Below, piece by piece: positions 6,835 through 12,510 of a DNA stretch of 12,510 bases. Position 1 is the stretch's first letter; each line of letters starts with the position of its first letter. The notes beneath the pieces were generated by a model, which searched no databases, was not told the origin of the DNA, and worked only from the letters and a program-made list of their open reading frames with translations. Source of the DNA: CAYNJF01 sp964351745. GTDB taxonomy: Bacteria; Pseudomonadota; Gammaproteobacteria; Berkiellales; Berkiellaceae. The stretch is from positions 1 through 12,510 of the forward strand of contig CAYGPI010000076.1 of assembly GCA_964351745.1 (NCBI GenBank), written 5' to 3'. The translations under genes and the position numbers were made by a program.

Positions 6835-8432
6835 CTTTTCGCTAAAGCTGCAGCCAGCTCAGATCCATCATTTTCTAGTTGAGCACTTTGACCGTGACTG
6901 CTTAATTTTGGTTTATCACCAGAATTAGCTTGATCTCGCTTATAAGCGCCAGCGCCAACGATAGGGTTTCGACCTGACTCTGGTTTGTCTACTTCATGAC
7001 CAAGAATCTGCCTGTCATAGATAACTGGAGGCTTTGCAGGCAACGCCGTGTAAAGAATGGGAGGTGCTGTCGAAGAGGGAGCTGCTTGCGTTTCTTCTGG
7101 GGTTTTCGGCAAAGGCCTTTTTCTTGCCGCCGCAGCATCCTGATTAGCTAGCTCAGATTGCTGTTGACGTGATTGCGCATTTTCCTGCTGTTGCGCTTGT
7201 AGATCTTCTACTGACGGCTTGCAACAGCTAGACACCAAATGTTCAAGGTTTTTATAATGTCTCCATTCTTCCCCGGGAACTTCGACAAATAGCCCTTGTG
7301 AAATATTTCTATCAGCTATAAAATGATTTATCTCGTTATCACTAATTTTCATACTGATAGCGCAAAAATTATCTCCAAGAGTTGATTTGCGCACAACGTA
7401 ATCGCCAACGGCTCCTTTGGCTAATTCAGCTTCTGCCTGTTGGCGATCCATGAATTCATTCACACGAAGCCATTGCTGAGCGTTTTGATCATCCTCCACA
7501 TGCCGCTGCGGGGGGTTACCGTCTGCCCCTGAGTATTGCTCTGCATACATATTATCAAACTCAGATTGCGGCTGTTGTTCATATAGCTGTTGTTGCGCAT
7601 GTAAGTATTGCTGCTGTTGTGCATTTGGTTGTTGTTGCCAGTATTGCTGCGGTTGTGCATATGGCTGTTGTTGCGTATTTAATCCTGCCCTCTCATGAAT
7701 ATCGACAGATATATGCAAAGGTTTGTCTTTAAAAAATTTTCGCTTTATCTTTGAGAAAACCCCCCTCTTTTTACTAATAAAAAGGCTTAGCGCTTTAACA
7801 TGCGAAGTGGCATTTGGATCTGGACTAACATCAACTGCGTTATACCCATGATTTCTCGCCACAATATTATTATTAACGGTATCATCAACTAAAGTAACTT
7901 TATGATTCTTTGTAACTCCAAAATGCGCTTTAGCTAAAGCAATATGCTGATTTTTTGCATCTGGACTGCCTGGATCCCCAATACCTGTCACCACAGATGT
8001 TCTTGGGTTTTTAGAAGTCCCGCACGGGAAACCTGCAACAATATGAATTTGACTAGGACTAAATTCTCCTAGATCCAAGCCTTGAACAACGCTTTGAATC
8101 GCCTGCGGAAAGTAACTAAAGGAAGTAATCGCAATATGATCGCCATTTTTCAGCGCTGCTTGATAAACTTCTTGCAACTGCGGCTGCGCTTTTATTTTCT
8201 TTGTAAAGTCTTGAACTACCTGATGATATGCTTGCCTGACTGGATGGTTTATATCTAATCTCAATACAGTCGCTTCCATACCTATGGTCTTGAAACCTTC
8301 TGTCATTTGACGATATAGATTAGGATTATTCTCTTTTTCAATAGCCAAGTTGATAGCCTCACGCATCTCTGAATGCATGTGTCCAGTCACAAAAGCCTTA
8401 TCAAAATCTTGACAAATAAGCCTACCAGGCAT
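6822..8432 (-). CDS. HAD-like phosphatase / SH2-domain protein, candidate secreted effector
   Basis: A 536-residue modular protein. Residues 1–215 resemble the HAD phosphohydrolase fold: motif I ICQDFDKAF (D9, D11), motif II ITSFS (103–104), a candidate motif III Lys in AKNQHI (K160) and motif IV VTLVDD (D183, D184). Residue 13 is Ala where HAD enzymes usually have Thr or Val. A basic stretch (221–237) and a Gln/Tyr-rich tract (253–300) follow. Residues 320–405 look like an SH2 domain: W321, a helix, GDYVVRKS with the phosphotyrosine-binding Arg at 348, FCAISMKI, NHFI with H370, then GLFVEV and NLEHLV. The tail is proline-rich (RPLPKTP, 439–445) and ends in a basic helix. There is no signal peptide. 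AGGAG lies six bases before the ATG at 8432. SH2 domains are eukaryotic and are known in Legionella effectors, so a host-directed role via a type IV system is inferred. The Arg–His pair makes the SH2 call firm; the HAD activity is less certain. Confidence 0.9.
   Translation of the reverse strand: MPGRLICQDFDKAFVTGHMHSEMREAINLAIEKENNPNLYRQMTEGFKTIGMEATVLRLDINHPVRQAYHQVVQDFTKKIKAQPQLQEVYQAALKNGDHIAITSFSYFPQAIQSVVQGLDLGEFSPSQIHIVAGFPCGTSKNPRTSVVTGIGDPGSPDAKNQHIALAKAHFGVTKNHKVTLVDDTVNNNIVARNHGYNAVDVSPDPNATSHVKALSLFISKKRGVFSKIKRKFFKDKPLHISVDIHERAGLNTQQQPYAQPQQYWQQQPNAQQQQYLHAQQQLYEQQPQSEFDNMYAEQYSGADGNPPQRHVEDDQNAQQWLRVNEFMDRQQAEAELAKGAVGDYVVRKSTLGDNFCAISMKISDNEINHFIADRNISQGLFVEVPGEEWRHYKNLEHLVSSCCKPSVEDLQAQQQENAQSRQQQSELANQDAAAARKRPLPKTPEETQAAPSSTAPPILYTALPAKPPVIYDRQILGHEVDKPESGRNPIVGAGAYKRDQANSGDKPKLSSHGQSAQLENDGSELAAALAKRRNR
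7218..7475 (-). other. region encoding the SH2 domain
   Basis: These codons give residues 320–405. In order the segment has the opening Trp (321), helix A (MDRQQAEAELAKG), strand B with GDYVVRKS (compare the eukaryotic FLVRES; Arg348 is the phosphate ligand), strand C FCAISMKI, strand D with His370 in NHFI, and LFVEV. A helix (YKNLEHLVSSC) then fits the canonical LQELVQHY position. All core landmarks are present in the right order and spacing, within a compact 86 residues. Confidence 0.88.
7563..7676 (-). repeat. Gln/Tyr-rich imperfect codon repeats
   Basis: Within the SH2-protein gene, residues 253–290 consist largely of Gln with regularly placed Tyr (258, 264, 276, 284) and Ala. The units resemble QQPYAQP, QQYWQQQPNA, QQQYLHAQ and QQLYEQQP, and at DNA level they are runs of TTG/CTG on the plus strand. 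The tract links the HAD-like and SH2 parts. Such triplet repeats can vary in length by slippage. Confidence 0.75.
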
Positions 8433-8593
8433 AAAAATCTCCTGCTCTTAAATAGGTTGATATGCACCAAACAATACCAAGCTATATAAATAACTATAAA
8501 TGGTTTTGCATGAAATTACTAGCTAGGATTTGTATGTCATTGCTCTATAAGGAAATATTTATTGGGGGGAGCATGATACTAAGGATATTTTAA

Positions 8594-8627
8594 GATGCTT
8601 AACCTAATTCAAGCATCAATTTTGATG
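8594..8627. other. overlapping, mutually exclusive hairpins
   Basis: GATGCTT (8594–8600) pairs perfectly with AAGCATC (8611–8617) across a 10-base loop and is followed on the plus strand by AATTTT. The same CATC is also the left arm of CATCA (8614–8618) pairing with TGATG (8623–8627) across a four-base loop. The two cannot form together. This resembles a small terminator or attenuator, but the T run is short. Confidence 0.35.
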
Positions 8628-8668
8628 TTGGCAGCCTATCAACTGAAATAATTCAGCTATCATTACAC

Positions 8669-8758
8669 CGTTAGAACCAATCTCTTAGCTCTCTAACGCC
8701 TGCACTTCGAGGTTTATCCCTAAGAAATAGCTCATAAGACGTAGAGCGAGAGCTGAGA
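8669..8758. ncRNA. possible structured RNA element with alternative stems
   Basis: CGTTAGA (8669–8675) pairs perfectly with TCTAACG (8692–8698). An overlapping longer stem joins TCTTAGCTCTC (8683–8693) to GAGAGCTGAGA (8748–8758): 11 pairs with one T·G wobble on the plus strand. The stems compete for the same bases. A further hairpin, CTGAA–ATAA–TTCAG, sits at 8643–8656. The element is directly downstream of the glutamate-synthase-like gene and could be a 3'-UTR structure, a terminator complex or a small RNA. No known RNA family was recognised. Confidence 0.25.
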
Positions 8759-8763
8759 CATGA

Positions 8764-8775
8764 GAGGCATGCCTC
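8764..8775. repeat. 12-base perfect palindrome just after a stop codon
   Basis: GAGGCATGCCTC is fully self-complementary and ends two bases from the stop codon of the minus-strand gene at 8777. As RNA it would form only a four-pair stem with a four-base loop and no U run follows, so it is a poor terminator. A protein-binding site is equally possible. Confidence 0.35.
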
Positions 8776-8776
8776 A

Positions 8777-10270
8777 TTAAGCCTTCAAGTATTCTTCAAG
8801 GGACACAGAAACCCCCTTATCATTAATCACCCGAACATGTTTGCGCCTCATTTCTTGAGGTGTTTGTACCCCGCAACTGTGCGCAATCGCACCAACATCT
8901 TTAACCATATTTTTATGGTAATTGGCGACTCTGGTTGATTTTTTAGCTGGATTTAAGCCCCGTTGTAACTTCTTGTTATGGGTCGTGATGCCTGTAGGGC
9001 AAGTATCTTTGTTACATTGCATCGCTTGAATGCAACCTAGTGAAAACATAAAACCTCGAGCGCATTGTACAAAATCTGCGCCTACAGCTAACGCCCAAGC
9101 AACCCCTGAGGGGGTTAGCAACTTACCAGAAGCTATCACTTTAATGCGTTTTCGAAGATCATATTCAATCAGCGCATCAATAACTACTGGTAAACTTTCA
9201 TGAATGGTGAGCCCCATATAATCCATTAAAGCTTGAGGCGCTGCGCCTGTCCCACCATCCGCACTATCAATGGTTATAAAATCAGGTGCATGCTCCATAC
9301 CAAGCTCAATAATATCTTCACACAGCGTACGGATCCATTCACTGTCTCCCATGACTGCTTTAAAACCCACCGGCTTTCCGGTCACAGTTCGGATACGATT
9401 AATAAAAGCTAATAAATCTTGATTAGTTTTAATTTCAATATGGCGATTAGGACTGATAGAATCTTGCCATTCTCTTATCCCACGAATACCGGCTATTTCT
9501 AAATTAACTTTTATACCTGGCAACAAACCACCCTTACCTGGTTTTGCACCTTGCGACAGCTTAACTTCAAACATTTTAACTTGTGAAATAGCAGCGATTT
9601 CTTTGAGCTTAACATCACTAAGATTGCCATCTTGATCTCTAGCACCGTATTTAGCCGTGCCAATTTGAAAGACTATGTCACACCCACCCTCTAAATGATA
9701 AGAAGATAACCCCCCTTCACCAGTATTAAGCCAACACCCAGCTTGTTTAGCACCATGTGAAAGAGCTTGGATCGCTGGCTTAGAAAGAGCCCCATAACTC
9801 ATGCCTGAAATATTAAAAACAGATTTAGTGGTATACGGTTTTTCACAGTAAGCCCCTATCGTAATAGGCCCAGCCTCCACGGCATCTGTTGATAATGTCG
9901 GAAATGGACAGTTGGCGAAGATAATGGTCCCTGGTTTGCTTAGATCTCTCGTAGAGCCAAAAGCTATCGTCGTATCTATGTTTTTAGCTGCCCGATAAAC
10001 CCAGCTGCGCTCAGCTCGATTGAAAGGCATTTCTTCCCGATCCATCGCGAAGAAATACTGCCTAAAAAATTCTCCCATTTCCTCAAAAAAATATCTAAAC
10101 CGCCCTACCAAAGGGTAGTTGTGCCTAATAGCGTGCTCGGTTTGTAATTTATCAGCTATGTACATAACCACTAAAGACAAGACACCTAAGATAATGCCTG
10201 CAACAAATAGCCCGGTAAGGATTTGAACCACCAAGTGAATAAATTGGGTAATATCGGCACTTATCATCAT
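8777..10270 (-). CDS. membrane-anchored FMN-binding glutamate synthase-like protein
   Basis: The 497 residues match the FMN-binding synthase domain of glutamate synthase large subunits, as a stand-alone protein without the glutaminase, central or GXGXG domains. Residues 13–40 form one long hydrophobic helix, so it is probably tethered to the inner membrane with the catalytic part in the cytoplasm. Seen motifs are SGMSYGALSKPAI (155–167), GEGGLSSYH (184–192), QIGTAKYGAR, EVKLSQGAKPGKGG (235–248), DSADGGTGAAP (335–345) and ASGKL (380–384). The cysteines C413, C419 and C424 (spacing five and four, then PTGI) fit the 3Fe-4S ligands of GltB. The true substrate is unknown for such stand-alone members. 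GGAT precedes two adjacent ATGs (10270 and 10267). A TATACT box upstream may be its -10. Confidence 0.9.
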   Translation of the reverse strand: MMISADITQFIHLVVQILTGLFVAGIILGVLSLVVMYIADKLQTEHAIRHNYPLVGRFRYFFEEMGEFFRQYFFAMDREEMPFNRAERSWVYRAAKNIDTTIAFGSTRDLSKPGTIIFANCPFPTLSTDAVEAGPITIGAYCEKPYTTKSVFNISGMSYGALSKPAIQALSHGAKQAGCWLNTGEGGLSSYHLEGGCDIVFQIGTAKYGARDQDGNLSDVKLKEIAAISQVKMFEVKLSQGAKPGKGGLLPGIKVNLEIAGIRGIREWQDSISPNRHIEIKTNQDLLAFINRIRTVTGKPVGFKAVMGDSEWIRTLCEDIIELGMEHAPDFITIDSADGGTGAAPQALMDYMGLTIHESLPVVIDALIEYDLRKRIKVIASGKLLTPSGVAWALAVGADFVQCARGFMFSLGCIQAMQCNKDTCPTGITTHNKKLQRGLNPAKKSTRVANYHKNMVKDVGAIAHSCGVQTPQEMRRKHVRVINDKGVSVSLEEYLKA

Positions 10271-10344
10271 CTATCCTTTTACGATAATATTTTTTTAATA
10301 GGCCCAAGTGAGCGTTTCTTAAATACTTGAAGCATCACAGCTAC

Positions 10345-10350
10345 AGTATA
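10345..10350 (-). promoter_or_regulatory. possible -10 box for the FMN-binding synthase-like gene
   Basis: On the minus strand TATACT matches the -10 consensus at five of six bases and lies 74 bases before the ATG. No good -35 box is found at the right distance, so the call is weak. Confidence 0.25.
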
Positions 10351-10508
10351 GCTTTTCGCTTAATTAGAAGCGCCACTAAAAATGATGGATAATGACAGTA
10401 AATTTATTCAATACGACCAAATCATAAGTGGCCAGAGCACTCCAAAATAACGAAAGATAGCCGCAAGCCAACAGATCAAGATCTAAGAATCAATCGTCAT
10501 GACTATAG

Positions 10509-10535
10509 TTGGAAGCCAAGTGATTGGTGTATAAT
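10509..10535 (+). promoter_or_regulatory. predicted promoter of the phosphatase–glycosyltransferase operon
   Basis: A perfect -10 box TATAAT (10530–10535) lies 32 bases before the ATG at 10568. The best -35 is TTGGAA (10509–10514, four of six), but the spacer is only 15 bases. Transcription would start near 10542. A GAGGA at 10559–10563 is the Shine–Dalgarno. Confidence 0.5.
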
Positions 10536-10567
10536 GCTTTTTTCTCTAGGGAAAATTTGAGGATGGG

Positions 10568-11923
10568 ATGAAAAAAGAAAAATCAAAGCGTAAACCTATA
10601 ACTATCATTGAGCTGAATGAGTTCAGCACTGAGTTAGTTAAACAGGCAATTAAAGAAGGCGATCTCCCGAACCTCAAGAAAGTTTTTGAATTCAAGCAAT
10701 CAAGCTACAAAACTAACGATCGCTATAATTCTGGTTACCTAGAGCCTTGGGTACAATGGGTTTCTATCCATACAGGTCGCCAAGCTATCGACCATCAAAT
10801 AAAGCATCTTGGCGATGTGCCAAACTGCTCCTACATACCCTTTTGGCAAACTTTAAGCGAGATGGGAATAAGCACAGGCATTTGGGGCGTGATGAATGGC
10901 TCAAGAAGCAACAGCCCTCGCAATCAATTTTTCTTCCCTGATCCATGGACGTTTAGCGAGCAAGCCTACCCCCCTTCATTAAATGATTATTTAGATCTTC
11001 CTAGATATGCCTCGAAAAATTATCAAAATTTAAGTAAGACAGTCCTCTTCAAGAAGGGCATAAGAATGCTTAAGGGCATCTTCTCTTCTGGTATAGCCTT
11101 ACAAATAATCAAACTGCTCTTTGAGCTTCGCCGTGACATCAAAAAACATGGCAAACATCATTTTGTTTATATCTCATGGTTTGACAAGCTTGTCACTTTG
11201 ATTTTTTGCAAACTTAAAGCAACACATCACCCTGAAGTCAATGTGCTTTTTTTAAACTCATTAGCCCATTTACAACACCATCACTGGACTCAAGGAGAGA
11301 AGCATGTCACGCCACAAATTTTGCATGGCTTGCAAAAAATAGACGAGTCACTAGGTCTGTTGTTTCGCCAATTTCCAAATGATAGCTATATTGTTCACAA
11401 CGGTTTATCCCAAATGAACACCAATCATGAAAAGCCATGGGTTTTATATCGTCAAAAAGATCCCTTAAGCTGCTTAACAGCGCTTGGGGCCTCACCTTCG
11501 CATGTTGAGCAACATATGACGCATGATGGCCATGCTTTTTTTCATTCTGTTGAAGAGACAAACCATGCCTTTGAGCTTCTCAAAAATATTAAAATAAACC
11601 ATCAGCCTCTTTTCAAAGTTGAAAAGAACAAACTCGATGACACCAAACTTTTTTACATGCTATTGTTCACAGACAAAATTGAAAAAGATACTTTGATTGA
11701 CGTTGAAAACAAAAAAATTGCTTTTTTCGAACTTTTTGATGAAATCGTCACTAGAACGGGACGCCACATCCCATTAGGCACTGTTTTTTCTAGCGATTTA
11801 CATTTCCCTGACCATATTTTCAATCATGAGTTTAATCAATACATTTATCATTATTACTTGCCAACCAATTTTACTGTGGCGGCAGAATACCTAGAAGATG
11901 AGGAGCAAATATGCGCCCTTTAG
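10568..11923 (+). CDS. alkaline-phosphatase-superfamily-like protein
   Basis: The 451-residue product resembles uncharacterised type I phosphodiesterase/nucleotide pyrophosphatase-like proteins of the alkaline phosphatase superfamily. These usually hydrolyse phosphate esters or move phospho-groups using two bound metals. Seen are a first strand ITIIELNEFS (11–20, with E15 and N17 near the place of the usual metal-ligand Asp) and LEPWVQWVSIHTGRQAIDHQI (from residue 58; the HTG segment is typical of the family). Further on come a second strand NVLFLNSLAHLQHHHW (225–240, with N230, H234, H237 and H238 as possible ligands) and YIVHNGLSQMN (274–284) where family members often have SDHG. The unusual residues at the last site leave activity in doubt. 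There is no signal peptide. Residues 169–187 are moderately hydrophobic. The next gene starts inside its end, so the two are coupled and probably act on the same lipid or sugar. Confidence 0.72.
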   Translation: MKKEKSKRKPITIIELNEFSTELVKQAIKEGDLPNLKKVFEFKQSSYKTNDRYNSGYLEPWVQWVSIHTGRQAIDHQIKHLGDVPNCSYIPFWQTLSEMGISTGIWGVMNGSRSNSPRNQFFFPDPWTFSEQAYPPSLNDYLDLPRYASKNYQNLSKTVLFKKGIRMLKGIFSSGIALQIIKLLFELRRDIKKHGKHHFVYISWFDKLVTLIFCKLKATHHPEVNVLFLNSLAHLQHHHWTQGEKHVTPQILHGLQKIDESLGLLFRQFPNDSYIVHNGLSQMNTNHEKPWVLYRQKDPLSCLTALGASPSHVEQHMTHDGHAFFHSVEETNHAFELLKNIKINHQPLFKVEKNKLDDTKLFYMLLFTDKIEKDTLIDVENKKIAFFELFDEIVTRTGRHIPLGTVFSSDLHFPDHIFNHEFNQYIYHYYLPTNFTVAAEYLEDEEQICAL

Positions 11924-12510
11924 TCCTTATTCCAGCTTATAAACCTGGTGATAAATTGCTGAGCTTAGTTGAGAAGCTTCATAAAACGTGCCATTTGATT
12001 GTTGTTAATGATGGCTCAGGGGCCTCTTTTGAAAATATCTTCAGGCAATGTGAAGCTCAATTTAAAGCTAAAGTTATCCATCATGCCGTCAACCTCGGCA
12101 AAGGAGAAGCCTTGAAAACAGGGTTTAACTATTGCTTAAACCATTACCCTGACTATAAAGGCGTTGTGACCGCCGATGCTGATGGCCAGCATCTTCCAGA
12201 AGATATTTTAAACATCAATCAAATGTTACAAAAAGATGCGACCAAACTTCACTTAGGCTCACGAGCGTTTGACAAAGATGTGCCTTTTCGAAGTCAATTT
12301 GGCAACATCATGACTCGACACATTTTTAGGCTACTTCTTGGCACAAAATTACAAGACACACAAACAGGACTGCGCGGGATCCCTTTAACCTTTTTACCAA
12401 TGCTACTGCACACCAAATCTCGCGGCTATGATTTTGAATTAGATATGCTGGTCTTAGCCCAAAAGCAGAAAATAGCGATCCAAGAAACACGCATCACTAC
12501 GGTGTATGAA
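11911..12510 (+). CDS. family 2 glycosyltransferase (DPM1/DPG-synthase type), 3' end outside window
   Basis: The first 200 residues of a GT-A glycosyltransferase of family 2. Seen motifs are LVLIPAYKPGDKL at the N-terminus, VVNDGS (31–36) for nucleotide binding, NLGKGEALKTGF (72–82), TADADGQH (97–104) with the metal-binding D99 and D101, GSRAF, FGNIMTRHIFRLLLG, and QDTQTGLRG (148–156). The last is typical of dolichyl- or polyprenyl-phosphate sugar synthases and similar enzymes. It would transfer a sugar from a nucleotide donor to a lipid or glycan acceptor at the inner membrane. An AGGAG five bases before the ATG at 11911 sits inside the upstream gene, overlapping it by 13 bases. The frame stays open to the window edge, so any C-terminal membrane or partner domain is unseen. 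Confidence 0.9.
   Translation, partial: MRPLVLIPAYKPGDKLLSLVEKLHKTCHLIVVNDGSGASFENIFRQCEAQFKAKVIHHAVNLGKGEALKTGFNYCLNHYPDYKGVVTADADGQHLPEDILNINQMLQKDATKLHLGSRAFDKDVPFRSQFGNIMTRHIFRLLLGTKLQDTQTGLRGIPLTFLPMLLHTKSRGYDFELDMLVLAQKQKIAIQETRITTVYE

Larger units (their letters stand above)
8433..8776. other. 344-base non-coding stretch rich in inverted repeats
   Basis: This lies between two minus-strand genes, so it should hold the 3' end of the glutamate-synthase-like transcript and the promoter of the SH2 gene. I found no convincing coding frame or tRNA. The part nearest the SH2 gene (about 8470–8520) is AT-rich with TATA-like boxes, but no -35/-10 pair is good enough to name. A run of six G (on the plus strand, near 8564–8569) is notable. 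The distal half carries several hairpins, given separately. Confidence 0.6.
10271..10567. other. divergent intergenic region
   Basis: 297 bases separate the divergent synthase-like and phosphatase-like genes. They should hold both promoters. A short hairpin, CGCTT–AATTAG–AAGCG, lies at 10357–10372. I see no coding frame, tRNA or other element in the middle part (about 10375–10500). Confidence 0.5.

Noticed and set aside
6822..6880. A type IV secretion signal at the C-terminus of the SH2 protein
   Set aside because: The end is basic (ALAKRRNR) with few Glu, and no clear E-block pattern is visible. Secretion is inferred from domain content only.
7460..7660. An Asn/Ser-rich 66-codon frame on the minus strand
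   Set aside because: It is the out-of-frame reading of the Gln/Tyr triplet-repeat tract of the SH2 gene and has no support of its own.
8660..8690. A T-arm-like GGTTCTAACGG on the minus strand, as a hint of a tRNA
   Set aside because: The loop lacks the conserved purine, and no acceptor, D or anticodon arms can be built around it.
11307..11561. An 84-codon frame on the minus strand
   Set aside because: It is antisense to the phosphatase-like gene, which has a good start, promoter and family motifs.

Overview
The window looks like a chromosomal segment of a gammaproteobacterium with moderately AT-rich DNA, probably a host-associated member of the Legionellales/Coxiellaceae/Berkiella kind. That placement is an inference. 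It rests on the enteric-like gene order ffh–rpsP–rimM–trmD–rplS with ypjD–corB divergent from it, on gammaproteobacterium-like protein sequences, and on a predicted eukaryote-type SH2-domain protein of the sort reported mainly from Legionella and relatives. The window also carries an assembly scar: 10 Ns followed by a degraded copy of a Nextera sequencing adapter.

Positions 65–3599, minus strand: conserved translation and secretion genes. ffh (signal recognition particle GTPase) comes first, then a good sigma70-like promoter and a leader containing a perfect 17-base palindrome. After these come rpsP, rimM, trmD and rplS, tightly packed as one operon. Positions 3693–6811, plus strand: a three-gene operon of ypjD (CcsA-like membrane protein, split by the adapter scar), corB (CNNM/CBS/CorC-type transporter or regulator) and an exported protein of unknown function that overlaps corB by 4 bases.

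Positions 6822–8432, minus strand: the most interesting gene. It encodes a 536-residue protein with an N-terminal HAD-type phosphatase-like domain, a basic stretch, a Gln/Tyr-rich repeat tract, a convincing SH2 domain (W321, R348 in GDYVVRKS, H370) and a proline-rich tail with an SH3-ligand-like RxxPxxP motif. This architecture suggests a secreted effector acting on host phosphotyrosine signalling. A 344-base non-coding stretch rich in inverted repeats follows (8433–8776), then a membrane-anchored FMN-binding glutamate-synthase-like protein on the minus strand (8777–10270).

Positions 10568–12510, plus strand: a gene for an alkaline-phosphatase-superfamily-like protein has its own promoter and is overlapped by a dolichol-phosphate-mannose-synthase-like family 2 glycosyltransferase that runs off the window end. 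The pair probably serves surface glycan or lipid-linked sugar metabolism. No tRNA, rRNA, CRISPR array or insertion sequence was recognised.
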